Of a stretch of 64,000 nucleotides of DNA, positions 39,185 to 48,323 are shown in pieces. Both the position numbers and the translations under genes were made by a program. Position 1 is the stretch's first letter. Each line of letters begins with the position of its first letter. The stretch lies in the NCBI RefSeq assembly GCF_011516935.1, contig NZ_WOTF01000007.1:19322-83321 (forward strand). Direction: 5' to 3'. The DNA comes from Acetobacter farinalis (lineage in GTDB: Bacteria > Pseudomonadota > Alphaproteobacteria > Acetobacterales > Acetobacteraceae). A model generated the notes under the pieces. That model worked only from the letters and a program-made list of their open reading frames with translations. It did not search any database and was not told the DNA's origin.

Positions 39185-40840
39185 TCAGCTGAGTTCAGCG
39201 TAGAAGTCATTCCCCTTGTCGTCGATAACAATAAAGGCGGGGAAGTCCTCAACCTCGATTTTCCACACCGCTTCCATGCCCAGTTCGGGGTATTCCAGAA
39301 CTTCCACCTTGCGGATGCAGTCCTGCGCCAGCCGGGCCGCCGGGCCGCCAACGGACCCCAGATAGAACCCGCCGTACGTCTGGCAGGCGTCCTTCACGGC
39401 TTTGGAGCGGTTGCCCTTGGCCAGCATGATATAGGAGCCGCCAGCGGCCTGAAGCTCGGCCACATAGGAGTCCATGCGTCCGGCCGTGGTGGGGCCGAAG
39501 GAGCCTGTCGCCATGCCTTCGGGCGTTTTGGCCGGGCCTGCGTAATAAACCGGGTGGTCTTTCAGATATTGCGGCAGGCCTTCCCCCCGTTCCAGCCGCT
39601 CACGGAATTTGGCGTGGGCAATATCCCGCGCCACCACCACGGTGCCGTTCAGGGCAAGGCGGGTTTTGACAGGATAGCGGGAGAGTTCCTTGCGGATTTC
39701 GTCCATCGGGCGATTGAGGTCGATCCTGACGGCCTCACCCTCCAGATGGTCATCCGTGGTTTCGGGCAGGAAGCGGGCCGGGTCATGCTCCAGCTCTTCC
39801 AGAAAAAAGCCTTCCGCCGTGATGCGCGCCTTGATCTGCCGGTCTGCCGAGCAGGAGACCCCCATCCCCACCGGCAGAGAGGCGCCGTGGCGGGGCAGGC
39901 GGATCACCCGCACGTCATGGCAGAAATATTTGCCGCCAAACTGCGCGCCAATGCCCAGCTTGCGGGTCAGCTCCAGAACCTTCTGCTCCATCTCTACATC
40001 CCGGAAGGCGTGGCCGGTCATGCTGCCGCTGGTGGGCAGGCTGTCATACCAGTGGGTGGAGGCCAGCTTCACGGTCTTGAGCGTCTGCTCCGCGGACATG
40101 CCGCCAATCACGATAGCCAGATGGTAGGGCGGGCAGGCGGAGGTGCCGAGGGTTTTGATTTTGGTATCCAGCCAGTCCAGCAGTTTCTGTTCAGACCCCA
40201 GCAGGGCGCGGGTTTCCTGAAACAGGAACGTCTTGTTGGCCGAGCCACCGCCCTTGGCCACAAACATCAGATCAAACTGTTCATCATGATGCGTGGCGGG
40301 GCTGGCGAAAATATCGCACTGCACCGGCAGGTTGGTGCCTGTGTTCTTTTCCTCGAACATGGTGAGCGGGGCCATCTGCGAATAGCGCAGGCTGGTGCGG
40401 GTGTAGGTTTCATACACTCCTTTGGAGAACGCGACTTCCTCATCGCCTTCCACCCATACGCGCTGGCCTTTTTTGCCAAACACAATGGCCGTGCCGGTGT
40501 CCTGACACATGGGCAGCACGCCACCCGCGGCAATGCCGGCGTTTTTCAGCAGGTCCAGTGCCACGAAGCGGTCATTGTCCGAGGCTTCGGGGTCTTTGAG
40601 AATGCTGGCAAGCTGTTTGAGGTGAGCAGGGCGCAGGTAATGCGCCACTTCGTGAAACGCCTGCGCTGTCAATTCTGTCAGCGCTTCGGGCGTGATGTGC
40701 AGAATGGTTTTGCCCGCACACTGCGATGTGCTGACACCGGCGATATCCACCTTCCTGTAAGAGGTGGTGTCCTCCCCCAGCGGGAAGAGGGGAGACCAGG
40801 TGAAGGGGGGTACCGGGGGGCGAGGGGGCTGGCTGGTCAT
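39185..40840 (-). CDS. Fumarate hydratase, class I
   Basis: A [4Fe-4S] fumarase of the FumA/FumB type, converting fumarate to malate in the TCA cycle. It has 551 residues from the ATG at 40840 ([13 protein letters not shown]). Cluster cysteines are expected in [36 protein letters not shown] and [12 protein letters not shown]. The C-terminal beta domain includes [20 protein letters not shown] and [15 protein letters not shown]. An in-frame start 27 codons upstream exists but the Pro-rich N-terminus and GGAGAG spacing favour the one given. The gene downstream of sspB and ssrA is on the same strand. With AcnA it adds a second iron-sulphur TCA enzyme to the window. Confidence 0.95.
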   Translation of the reverse strand: MTSQPPRPPVPPFTWSPLFPLGEDTTSYRKVDIAGVSTSQCAGKTILHITPEALTELTAQAFHEVAHYLRPAHLKQLASILKDPEASDNDRFVALDLLKNAGIAAGGVLPMCQDTGTAIVFGKKGQRVWVEGDEEVAFSKGVYETYTRTSLRYSQMAPLTMFEEKNTGTNLPVQCDIFASPATHHDEQFDLMFVAKGGGSANKTFLFQETRALLGSEQKLLDWLDTKIKTLGTSACPPYHLAIVIGGMSAEQTLKTVKLASTHWYDSLPTSGSMTGHAFRDVEMEQKVLELTRKLGIGAQFGGKYFCHDVRVIRLPRHGASLPVGMGVSCSADRQIKARITAEGFFLEELEHDPARFLPETTDDHLEGEAVRIDLNRPMDEIRKELSRYPVKTRLALNGTVVVARDIAHAKFRERLERGEGLPQYLKDHPVYYAGPAKTPEGMATGSFGPTTAGRMDSYVAELQAAGGSYIMLAKGNRSKAVKDACQTYGGFYLGSVGGPAARLAQDCIRKVEVLEYPELGMEAVWKIEVEDFPAFIVIDDKGNDFYAELS

Positions 40841-40883
40841 GATGTGCTGAACTCTCCATGGGGCCCGCCCCTGAATGCGGGGC

Positions 40884-41432
40884 TTAAGCGGGTGATGGCC
40901 CTTTCTTGCGAAAAGCGTCAAGGCTTACGACCTGTGATGACGGGTCACTTTCCGCTGAGCCTCCGGCATCGTCTTCTGCCGGTGCTGCCGGAGCTGTTTC
41001 TGTGGCGGCTGCGGCGGCAGCCGCTGCGTCCGATGCCGTGAAATGCAGGCTGAGATGGATCGACGGATCAGCAAACCCGGTAAAGGCCGCCACTGGAATG
41101 ACCAGAATGGAGCCAACCCCACCGAAGGACAGACCGACGGAAACCTTGCCTGCGGCGCGGTCCACGGCCAGATCCCAGAACTGGTGCTGGAGCACGATGG
41201 TCATCTCATGCGGGTACTGGGCGCGGAGGCGGTCAGGGATCACCACACCGGGAAGATCGGTGCGGAAGGTCAGATAAAAATGATGTTCCCCCGCAAGCCC
41301 TTCGCGGCTCACATACTCGAGGGCGCTCAGCATCACCCCGCGATAGGCCTCGTCCAGCCACTGCTCATAAGGCAGCTGGCTTTCGGGTGGGAAAGCGCCG
41401 TTTTCCGGGGTGTTATCGTGGTCATCAGCCAT
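40884..41432 (-). CDS. sspB: ClpXP adaptor SspB, alphaproteobacterial type
   Basis: SspB binds the ssrA degradation tag and delivers tagged proteins to ClpXP. The 182-residue protein has the substrate-binding domain at about 20-135: [52 protein letters not shown], and [19 protein letters not shown]. An Ala/Pro-rich flexible linker leads to the C-terminal [15 protein letters not shown], where the ClpX-binding tail is expected. It is encoded directly downstream of the tmRNA gene on the same strand, so the tag RNA and tag adaptor are neighbours. It is followed by the fumarase gene after about 40 bases. Confidence 0.93.
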   Translation of the reverse strand: MADDHDNTPENGAFPPESQLPYEQWLDEAYRGVMLSALEYVSREGLAGEHHFYLTFRTDLPGVVIPDRLRAQYPHEMTIVLQHQFWDLAVDRAAGKVSVGLSFGGVGSILVIPVAAFTGFADPSIHLSLHFTASDAAAAAAAATETAPAAPAEDDAGGSAESDPSSQVVSLDAFRKKGPSPA

Positions 41433-41659
41433 GACAGCTCTCCTCGCTCACGCTGGTCCTTTCGGGCCAGCGATTTGAATATCACTCTGCCGTCAGCCAT
41501 GCGTGAAAGAGGGGATAAGTGCAAGCCGCCAAGCCATGATTCTGTAGCGCAGTGGGTTCCTCACAGCTGCGTATGCCGGCTTTCAAAAGTGCTTGAGCAT
41601 TGGCAGGCTGCGGGGTTCATGCCCCGGCTGCGGTCCTGAAATTTTAACGGGATTTTTCT

Positions 41660-41980
41660 GGCGGACTGTGAGGGGGCTTCTGTTGCCCGGTGCCCCCCCG
41701 AACCGCGCTTATCGCTTATGCAGCGACAGCGAGCACCTCAGTGTTATCGTTGGCACTTGTATGTTTAGCCCGATAACGGCGGTACAATGCCGGGCAAAAG
41801 GAAGGTCTTTACCACGCGTGTCGAGCCTGTTTCGTCCCCATCCGTCCGGCCGTGAGGCTGGATTGAAACTGGTGGAGACGCCGGGTACTGCCCCCGGGTC
41901 CACAACGATTATTCCACGTTCCGTTTATCACCATAGCCAAGGGGCAAGCCCCTCCTGCACCAATGAACATAAGGAGCACA
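41660..41980 (-). ncRNA. ssrA: Circularly permuted two-piece tmRNA
   Basis: This is tmRNA of the alphaproteobacterial permuted type, read on the minus strand; outer ends are approximate. The acceptor piece comes first and ends in CGTCTCCACCA at 41870, after the T-arm-like CCCGGGGGCAGTACCCGG. The coding piece begins at 41839 with GGGGACGAAACAGGCTCGAC; its first seven bases pair with CGTCTCC of the acceptor piece to form the acceptor stem. A GCCCG/CGGGC stem (PK1, 41768-41795) precedes the tag frame. The tag, 41754 to 41716, reads GCC AAC GAT AAC ACT..., giving ANDNTEVLAVAA and TAA. The spacer 41840-41869 is presumably removed. sspB lies downstream. Confidence 0.95.
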
Positions 41981-42083
41981 GCGGTGGATTGCAAGATCCT
42001 GTTTCACGCGGCGGCCCAACTTGAATGCGTGCTGGACTGTCTGTAACACAGAAGCCGAGCTCATTTTCAGTCCGGGGAACAGC

Positions 42084-42992
42084 ATGTCACTGACCGACGC
42101 CCAGCGCGCAGAAATTGCCGCGCATCTTCAGGAGTCCGCTCCTACCCGCCGCCCGACGGTGCCGGCGCTGGAGGCCATGCTGTATGAACCACAGGAAGTG
42201 CTTGACCACGGCTTTCTGCGGGTTGTGGACTATATGGGCGATGATTCGGCCATTGTGCAGGCCGCCCGCGTGTCCTACGGGCGCGGCACCCGCAAGGTTT
42301 CTGAAGATGCCGGGCTGATCCGCTATCTGATGCGGCACCGCCATTCCTCGCCGTTTGAAATGTGCGAGATGAAGTTTCACGTCAAACTGCCCATTTTTGT
42401 TGCGCGGCAGTGGATCCGCCACCGGATGGCCAGCGTGAATGAATATTCCGCCCGCTATTCGATTCTCGACAGTGAATTCTACATCCCCGCGCCGGAACAC
42501 ATGGCCGCGCAGAGTGTGATCAACCGGCAGGGCCGGGGCGATGTGCTGGCCCCGGATGACGCCGCTGCCGTGATGGAGATCCTGCGGGATGACGCCGTGC
42601 GCACCTACCGCAATTATGAAACCATGCTGAACACGGAAGAGGGCTACGGTCTGGCCCGTGAGCTGGCCCGCATCAATCTGACAGTGAACACCTATACCCA
42701 GTGGTATTGGAAGATCGACCTGCACAACCTCATGCATTTTCTGGCGCTGCGGCTGGACCCGCATGCGCAGTATGAAATCCGTGTCTATGCGGAAGCCATG
42801 CTGAAAATCCTGCATGCCTGGGTGCCGCAGACAGCGGCTGCATTTGAGGATTATCGCCGGGGCGCTGTGACATTCTCCGCCGGCATGCTCAAGATCGTGC
42901 GCCGTATGCTGGCGGGTGAGCCGGTCGAGCAGGCCAGCTCCGGCCTGAGCAAGCGCGAGTGGGATGAGATGATGGCTGTCCTGAAGGACTGA
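42084..42992 (+). CDS. thyX: Flavin-dependent thymidylate synthase
   Basis: ThyX makes dTMP from dUMP using FAD, NADPH and methylene-tetrahydrofolate, replacing ThyA. The 302-residue protein has the ThyX signature [14 protein letters not shown] (family RHRxxSxNExSxRY), preceded by [10 protein letters not shown]. Other hallmarks are [31 protein letters not shown] and [20 protein letters not shown]. The start is the ATG at 42084 ([11 protein letters not shown]); an in-frame ATG 21 codons earlier lies close to the tmRNA acceptor piece and is unlikely. It is divergent from ssrA, and a small membrane protein gene follows after 12 bases. Confidence 0.97.
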   Translation: MSLTDAQRAEIAAHLQESAPTRRPTVPALEAMLYEPQEVLDHGFLRVVDYMGDDSAIVQAARVSYGRGTRKVSEDAGLIRYLMRHRHSSPFEMCEMKFHVKLPIFVARQWIRHRMASVNEYSARYSILDSEFYIPAPEHMAAQSVINRQGRGDVLAPDDAAAVMEILRDDAVRTYRNYETMLNTEEGYGLARELARINLTVNTYTQWYWKIDLHNLMHFLALRLDPHAQYEIRVYAEAMLKILHAWVPQTAAAFEDYRRGAVTFSAGMLKIVRRMLAGEPVEQASSGLSKREWDEMMAVLKD

Positions 42993-43004
42993 TCTCCACC
43001 CGCA

Positions 43005-43295
43005 ATGGATACTCCCCCCAAAACGGACGCCGCCCTTCGGGATGAAGCTTTTCTCGAGGATGAGGCCGGAGGTCGCGCCTCATCCCTGTTTCTGAAAGAG
43101 CAGGGTGGCGCGCGTGGCCTGCGCCCGCCGGGGAATCAGTTGCCGGGGTTTGCACCGTTTGTGGCGGTTGCGGCTGTGCTGGTGGCGGTGTGGGCGTTCC
43201 TGTTCTTTACAGCCCCCAAGGATATGAAGCCCCAGCATCTGCATGTGTGTGAAACACAGGGGCCGGACAGCCAGCGGACACTCTGTCTGCATTAA
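43005..43295 (+). CDS. Small single-helix membrane protein downstream of thyX
   Basis: A 96-residue protein of unknown function, starting 12 bases after the thyX stop and probably co-transcribed. The first 47 residues are hydrophilic with an acidic patch (DEAFLEDEAG). A membrane helix follows at about 48-69 (GFAPFVAVAAVLVAVWAFLF), then a short external tail with two Cys (CETQGPDSQRTLCLH) that could form a disulphide. The topology suggests an N-in, C-out anchor. No family is recognised. The stop is clear and the reading frame is not explained by an overlapping gene. Confidence 0.7.
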   Translation: MDTPPKTDAALRDEAFLEDEAGGRASSLFLKEQGGARGLRPPGNQLPGFAPFVAVAAVLVAVWAFLFFTAPKDMKPQHLHVCETQGPDSQRTLCLH

Positions 43296-43457
43296 AATTT
43301 GACATGATTGTCAAGCTCACTACTGTTTTCCCGGAACGACGTGCCGGGAACGGGGTGTGATGGCGTGGCAAGGCGCGCCAGTCCCGTCATGTTTATCATT
43401 ATTTTTGCGGCGGACTGGCGTTCTGGCTATTCCGCACAGAAGATGGATAAAAGTGAC

Positions 43458-43739
43458 ATGCCTGCTTTCACACCGAAATTTTTAAAGACATTCTGCCTTG
43501 CCGCGACCGGTATCGCCCTGCTCGGCACGCTGGCCCCAGCCCGTGCGGAGGATACCCTGCGCCAGAAGCAAACCCAGGCCTGCAAGGGGGATGCTCTCAA
43601 GCTTTGCGCTCTTGCCATTCCCAATGAAAAGAAAATCACCAGCTGCATGGAGCGCAAGAAAGACAGGCTGAGCCCCCAGTGCCGTGCGTTCTTTGATGCT
43701 CCGGCAGGATCCGGGAAAACTTCCGCGAAAAAACCCTGA
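43458..43739 (+). CDS. Small secreted cysteine-rich protein
   Basis: A 93-residue exported protein. MPAFTPKFLKTFCLAATGIA then LAPARA is a signal peptide. The mature part has the pattern ACKGDALKLCALAIPNEKK then CMERKKDRLSPQCRAFF, with four Cys in a C-x7-C spacing like the short cysteine-rich repeat found in many proteobacterial secreted proteins. The tail is basic. Such proteins are common in Alphaproteobacteria, but their role is unknown. The ATG at 43443, five codons earlier, is an alternative start and the Shine-Dalgarno is weak in either case. It lies 160 bases after the thyX-linked gene. Confidence 0.7.
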   Translation: MPAFTPKFLKTFCLAATGIALLGTLAPARAEDTLRQKQTQACKGDALKLCALAIPNEKKITSCMERKKDRLSPQCRAFFDAPAGSGKTSAKKP

Positions 43740-44050
43740 TTTCTACAGGGGTTTTATGGTGCGTTATCATGTGGAGGATGTGCTGTCTGCCGGGATGCGG
43801 GAAGCTTCCCGGCAGCGTCTGCCACGGTGACTCCTGCCTGCAGCTATATTGAAAAAATGCAGGTTTTAAGAGGGGCTTCTGTTAAATGTTATATGGCCAA
43901 TTATGGCATGAAGTGTGAGATATTTTGGTTTGAGAATGTGACAGTTGGTGCCTTATGACGGAAAGCACCAACTTGAACGAAGGTGGTACGAATAAAGTGT
44001 AGGAAAAACCTCTCAATTATTATTGTGTTTTTCCCTAACTTCTTATCCGC
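43740..44050. other. AT-rich intergenic region, no gene recognised
   Basis: This lies between the cysteine-rich protein and the end of mrp, which are convergent. No coding frame is credible. It holds a second hairpin, GGAAAAAC...GTTTTTCC (44002-44034, 17-base loop), ending in T-rich or A-rich sequence depending on strand, possibly a back-up terminator. Confidence 0.45.
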
Positions 44051-44072
44051 ATGCGTAAATCATTTTACGCAT
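44051..44072 (-). terminator. Hairpin over the mrp stop codon
   Basis: ATGCGTAAA, TCAT and TTTACGCAT form a perfect 9-bp stem. The mrp TAA (44065-44067) lies inside the stem, so the hairpin directly ends the transcript unit. Confidence 0.55.
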
Positions 44073-45216
44073 TCCTGTGCCGCAGGGCTTCCGCCGTTGC
44101 CTGCGCGATACGGCGGAACGCCTGTGCGCCTTCGCTTTCGGGGGCGCTGGCTACAATCGGGGCGCCTGCATCCCCCGTGGCGCGGATATCCGCCAGAAGG
44201 GGCACTTCCCCAAGGAAGGGCACACCCATGGCTTCGGCTTCCTTCCGTGCGCCGCCATGGCCGAACAGTTCGGTGTTATGGCCGCAATTCGGGCAGCAGA
44301 AATAGGACATGTTCTCAATCAGGCCGAGAACAGGCACGTTCATTTTCTCAAACATGGTCACACCGCGCCGCGCATCAATCAGCGCGATATCCTGCGGTGT
44401 AGAGACAATAACGGCCCCGGCCAGCGGCACTTTCTGCATCAGGGAGAGCTGTGCGTCTCCGGTGCCGGGGGGCATGTCCACCACCAGAACATCCAGAGGG
44501 CCCCAGTCCACGTCTGTCAGAAACTGGTTGATAGCGCCCATCACCATGGGGCCGCGCCAGATCATGGCCTGCTTTTCATCCACCAGCATGCCAATGGACA
44601 CGGCGCGGAGGCCCCAGACTTCCATGGGCTGCAGGCGGCCTTCCCGTGCTTCCGGCTTGCTCTCCGTGCCCAGCATGCGGTGCAGGGAGGGGCCGTGAAT
44701 ATCGGCATCCATCAGGCCCACGCGCAGCCCTTCCTGCGCCAGCCCGATGGCCAGATTGGTGGCTGTGGTGGATTTGCCCACGCCACCCTTGCCGGAGGCG
44801 ACGGCAATAATGGCCTTCACATCTGGCAGCACCGGGGTGCCCGGAGCCGGAGCAGGGCCACCAAACGGCCGGTGTCCACCGCCCGCAGCGGCTTTCGGCG
44901 GCGGAGCAGCAGCTCGCCCGCCCTGTGTAGCAGCTTCGGCGGGTGTTCCAGCGCCTGCCGGACGGTGGGCGGTCAGGATCACATTGGCGCTCTGCACACC
45001 CGGGAGTTTTTCCAGTGCGATTTTTGCTTCATCGCAGAGCGGTGCAAGGCGGGCAGCCTGCTCTTTCGCTACGGCCAGAGCCACGCCTAGCCGCCCGTCT
45101 TCCAGCCGGAATCCTTCCAGCTTGGTCAGGGCAAGCAGGGAGTGCCCTGTCTGCGCATCCCGAACGGAATCCAGCACGCGGGCGATGTCATCATGATGAA
45201 GGGGGGAGGAGACCAC
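44065..45216 (-). CDS. Mrp/ApbC iron-sulphur carrier ATPase
   Basis: A P-loop NTPase of the Mrp/NBP35 family that binds and transfers iron-sulphur clusters. It has 383 residues. The N-terminal DUF59-like domain (about 1-90) is followed by a Pro/Ala/Gly-rich linker. The deviant Walker A AVASGKGGVGKSTTATNLA starts near residue 137. LMDADIHGPSLHRML (A'), VDMPPGTGDAQL and the cluster-binding CxxC in MSYFCCPNCGH complete the family picture. The start is GTG at 45216, with AGGA nine bases upstream. Cluster supply fits the many Fe-S enzymes here (ThiC, AcnA, fumarase, IlvD), though that is association only. Confidence 0.93.
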   Translation of the reverse strand: MVSSPLHHDDIARVLDSVRDAQTGHSLLALTKLEGFRLEDGRLGVALAVAKEQAARLAPLCDEAKIALEKLPGVQSANVILTAHRPAGAGTPAEAATQGGRAAAPPPKAAAGGGHRPFGGPAPAPGTPVLPDVKAIIAVASGKGGVGKSTTATNLAIGLAQEGLRVGLMDADIHGPSLHRMLGTESKPEAREGRLQPMEVWGLRAVSIGMLVDEKQAMIWRGPMVMGAINQFLTDVDWGPLDVLVVDMPPGTGDAQLSLMQKVPLAGAVIVSTPQDIALIDARRGVTMFEKMNVPVLGLIENMSYFCCPNCGHNTELFGHGGARKEAEAMGVPFLGEVPLLADIRATGDAGAPIVASAPESEGAQAFRRIAQATAEALRHRNA

Positions 45217-45461
45217 TGTTTTTCGTCCTGACTCTGTGGCGGAAGGCTCTGTTGCCCTGTTGGCAACAGCATGAGGCTGCTGCCGTCAAGGAGAATATGG
45301 CGGGTGAGGTGAGGCTGGCGGCGGAGAATGTGGAGGGAATGTATTGCGTGCCCATGGTTTTGGCGCTTTTGTCCGGAATCCTGAGCGCGTAAAGAAGGCG
45401 CAGGGCAGGCCTCTCCTCAGGAGCGGTCTGAGGCTGAGGGAAAAGGGGCTGATCCATTATT

Positions 45462-46640
45462 ATGAGTGCACCATCGCCGGATCAGTCTTCCGTGAACGCT
45501 CCTGCGCCGAATGCTCCCGCTCCGGGGCAGCCCGGCCCAAACGCTCCGCGCTCTGTGCGGGATCACAGGATTGACGCCCTGCGCGGTGTGGCCCTGCTGA
45601 TGATGTTTGTGGACCACATTCCTCAAAGCCTGCTCAACCGTTTTACCATGCGCAATGTCGGGTTTGCCGATGCCGCGGAAATTTTTGTTCTGCTGGCGGG
45701 TTATGCCTCGTGGCTGGCATACGGGCGCGGGTTTCGCAAATACGGGGTGGTGGAGTGCCTTAAGCGCATCGCCCGCCGGTGTGTGCAGCTCTACATCGGG
45801 CAGACCATTATGGTGGTGGTCTCTGTCTTCAGCATCCGTATCTGGCGGCATTATACGCCGGTGCCGGTGGATTTTCTGGAACCTGAACTGGCGCACGGGC
45901 TGAGCTGGGTCTGGCGCGTGATGATGTTTGATGCGCTGCCCAGTAACCTGAATATCCTGCCTCTTTATATCATCCTGCTGGGTGGGTTTCCGCTTTTTTA
46001 TGGTCTGATGCGTATCCACCGTTCTCTGGCGCTGCTTCTGTCCGGTGCGGTGTGGATGCTGGTCAATCTGGACCCGGACGTGAACCTGCCCAACTGGCTG
46101 GACCCGGATGGCTGGTACTTCAACCCGTTTGCCTGGCAGTTCCTGTTCGCGCTGGGGGCCACGGCGTCCGCCGAGACAGAGCGGCGCGGTGCCGATTTCC
46201 CCCGCGTGCGCCTGATGGTTGTATGCTGTGTGCTGTATCTGCTGTTTTCCGCTTTTCAGGCGTTCCCATGGACTTTGTGGGGGCTGCCGGACCTGCGGCC
46301 GTTTGGCAGCATGATCATGCCGGAAAAAAGCTGGCTCTCACCTTTGCGGCTGCTGGATGTGATGGCCATTTTCTATTTGGTGCAATCCTCCGCCAAGGCC
46401 CGGACATGGGCGGCGGAGTCCCGCATGGGGCGGCTTCTGGCCCGTGTGGGGCGGCATTCTCTGGAAATTTTTGTGGTGGGCACGCTGCTGGATCTCTACG
46501 CGCGCCTGCTGTTCAGCACCTTTGGAGATGGCTGGCTGTTGCAGATTGTGGTGAATCTGGCGGGTCTGGGCATTCTGTTTTCTCTGGCGGACTGGCTGGA
46601 TGGCTACAGAAAGCGCCAGCGTGCGGCGCAGGCCGCCTGA
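45462..46640 (+). CDS. opgC: OpgC-like membrane acyltransferase
   Basis: A 392-residue polytopic protein matching the OpgC family, which succinylates osmoregulated periplasmic glucans. The first 30 residues are a Pro/Ala/Asn-rich cytosolic tail. The core begins at VRDHRIDALRGVALLMMFVD and continues through about ten hydrophobic helices, including FADAAEIFVLLAGYASWLAY, LNILPLYIILLGGFPLFY, WYFNPFAWQFLFALGA and GRHSLEIFVVGTLLDL. The family is related to acyltransferase-3 enzymes, and the conserved Asp/His of the first helix is in MFVDHIPQ. The glucan synthase genes opgG/opgH are not in this window. Confidence 0.88.
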   Translation: MSAPSPDQSSVNAPAPNAPAPGQPGPNAPRSVRDHRIDALRGVALLMMFVDHIPQSLLNRFTMRNVGFADAAEIFVLLAGYASWLAYGRGFRKYGVVECLKRIARRCVQLYIGQTIMVVVSVFSIRIWRHYTPVPVDFLEPELAHGLSWVWRVMMFDALPSNLNILPLYIILLGGFPLFYGLMRIHRSLALLLSGAVWMLVNLDPDVNLPNWLDPDGWYFNPFAWQFLFALGATASAETERRGADFPRVRLMVVCCVLYLLFSAFQAFPWTLWGLPDLRPFGSMIMPEKSWLSPLRLLDVMAIFYLVQSSAKARTWAAESRMGRLLARVGRHSLEIFVVGTLLDLYARLLFSTFGDGWLLQIVVNLAGLGILFSLADWLDGYRKRQRAAQAA

Positions 46641-46757
46641 ACCCTGCAGGCGCGGTGCCGGGGGGCGGTGTGTGTGAAACAGGCTGACGTTGTGGCAGGA
46701 TCGTGCGATAGACTAGGGTCTGATATGATTTCTGTCCGTTTGAGAGTGTATGCGCCC

Positions 46758-48323
46758 ATGCGTCTGTCCGTTCATCTCCTTCGTGCCGGTTCCCTCTCCT
46801 GCCTGCTGCTGGCGGGTGTTTCCGGCCCGGTTGCGGCATGGGCAGCGGAGGGAGCTGCCCTGCCAGCCACACCACAGGCTGTGGCTCCAGTGGCGGGCCG
46901 GATGCATGGTGCGCCGGACAGCTTTGCGGATCTGGCAGCCAGACTGCTGCCTGCCGTGGTGAACGTGTCCACTACCCAGACGGTCAAAAGCGGCTCGGAT
47001 GAAGAGGATGAGGACGGTGAGGGCGGGGATGACCAGCTTCCCCAGATGCCCAACTTCCCGCAGGGCTCGCCCTTTGAGAAATTTTTTCATGATTTCATGA
47101 ACCGGCAGAGCAGCCCGGATGCTCCGCCGCGCCGCATGCAGGCACTGGGTTCCGGGTTTATTATCGACCCCGCCGGCTATATCGTGACGAACAATCACGT
47201 GATCCGCCATGCGGACAAGATTACGGTGACCCTGCAGGACAATACGGTGCTGACAGCCCGCGCTGTGGGGCATGATGACCGGACAGACCTCGCCCTGCTG
47301 AAGGTGGACAGCAAGAAGCCCCTTCCCGCCGTCCATTTCGGCGATAGCGACAAGCGCCGGGTGGGGGACTGGGTTCTGGCCATTGGTAATCCCTTCGGCC
47401 TTTCCGGCACCGTTACCGCCGGGATCATCTCTTCACGCGGGCGCAATATCGATCAGGGCCCGTATGATGATTTCATCCAGACAGACGCCCCCATCAACAA
47501 GGGGAACTCCGGTGGCCCGCTGTTTGATATGGATGGGAACGTCATCGGGGTGAATACCGCCATTTATTCGCCCTCCGGCGGCTCTGTCGGGATTGGCTTC
47601 TCCATCCCGGCCAATGAGGCGCGCGGCATTGTTGAGCAGTTGCGGAAAACCGGAAAAGTGTCCCGTGGCTGGCTGGGTGTGCGCATCCAGAACGTGACGC
47701 AGGACATTGCGGATGGCCTTGGCCTCAGCCCGGCCCGCGGCGCGCTGGTGGCGGGTGTGGAAAAGGATGGCCCCGCCGCGAAGGCAAAACTCCAGACCGG
47801 CGATGTGATCCAGACGCTGGATGGCCAGCCTGTTGAAGGCAAGGCCCTGCCTCGCCTGTCCGCCCAGTTGCCGGTGGGCACGGTGGCGCATCTGGGCGTG
47901 TGGCGTCACGGCAAGACCGTGGATGTGCCGGTGACCATCGGCATGCTGCCCGAACCTGCGGCGGAGCCGGATGCCAAGCCTGCAGCCGCCCCGAAGGGAG
48001 CAGCGGAGGTCAGTCTTTCCACGCTCGGGTTCTCCGTGGGGCCGCTGGATGCGGCAGCCCGCCAGAAATACAACCTGCCTGCGGGGCAGAAAGGCGTGCT
48101 TGTCACCTCCGTGAAGGATGGCGGTCTGGCGTCTGACCGTGGCCTGCGGGAAGGGGATGTGGTGACAGAGGTGCAGCAGGCGGAAGTCACCAGCCCGGCG
48201 GACCTGAAAAAGCGGATTGAAGCCGCGCAGAAAGCCAACAAGAAATCCGTGCTCCTGCTGGTGCATGATGCGGATGGCCTGCGTTGGGTGCCGTTCCCTC
48301 TGAATGGTGAGGATGCTCCCTGA
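46758..48323 (+). CDS. Periplasmic serine protease/chaperone, DegP/MucD type
   Basis: A 521-residue HtrA-family protease for envelope protein quality control. The signal peptide is MRLSVHLLRAGSLSCLLLAG then VSGPVAAWA. An acidic insert (SDEEDEDGEGGDDQ) precedes the protease domain. The triad is His147 (VTNNHVIRH), Asp177 (DDRTDLALLKV) and Ser251 (NKGNSGGPLFD). Two PDZ domains follow, at about 290-380 (WLGVRIQNVTQDIADGLGL) and 420-510 (KGVLVTSVKDGGLASDRGLR). An ATG 11 codons earlier (46725) with AGGG upstream is an alternative start. The gene ends inside the start region of the FUSC-like gene, so the two may be coupled. Confidence 0.93.
   Translation: MRLSVHLLRAGSLSCLLLAGVSGPVAAWAAEGAALPATPQAVAPVAGRMHGAPDSFADLAARLLPAVVNVSTTQTVKSGSDEEDEDGEGGDDQLPQMPNFPQGSPFEKFFHDFMNRQSSPDAPPRRMQALGSGFIIDPAGYIVTNNHVIRHADKITVTLQDNTVLTARAVGHDDRTDLALLKVDSKKPLPAVHFGDSDKRRVGDWVLAIGNPFGLSGTVTAGIISSRGRNIDQGPYDDFIQTDAPINKGNSGGPLFDMDGNVIGVNTAIYSPSGGSVGIGFSIPANEARGIVEQLRKTGKVSRGWLGVRIQNVTQDIADGLGLSPARGALVAGVEKDGPAAKAKLQTGDVIQTLDGQPVEGKALPRLSAQLPVGTVAHLGVWRHGKTVDVPVTIGMLPEPAAEPDAKPAAAPKGAAEVSLSTLGFSVGPLDAAARQKYNLPAGQKGVLVTSVKDGGLASDRGLREGDVVTEVQQAEVTSPADLKKRIEAAQKANKKSVLLLVHDADGLRWVPFPLNGEDAP

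Noticed and set aside
39554..41041. A 495-codon plus-strand frame antisense to fumarase and sspB
   Set aside because: Both minus-strand genes have intact family motifs; the long plus-strand frame has no recognisable domain.
41870..41899. A separate tRNA-like gene ending CCACCA
   Set aside because: The T-arm-like hairpin and CCACCA end pair with GGGGACG downstream and belong to the tmRNA acceptor piece.
41709..42024. Short open frames over the tmRNA gene
   Set aside because: The sequence folds and reads as tmRNA, with acceptor stem, CCA end and tag frame, so these frames are not genes apart from the tag.
43389..43457. Longer start for the cysteine-rich secreted protein
   Set aside because: An upstream in-frame ATG would place about 20 extra residues before a good signal peptide, which would then be internal; the start nearer the signal peptide fits better.
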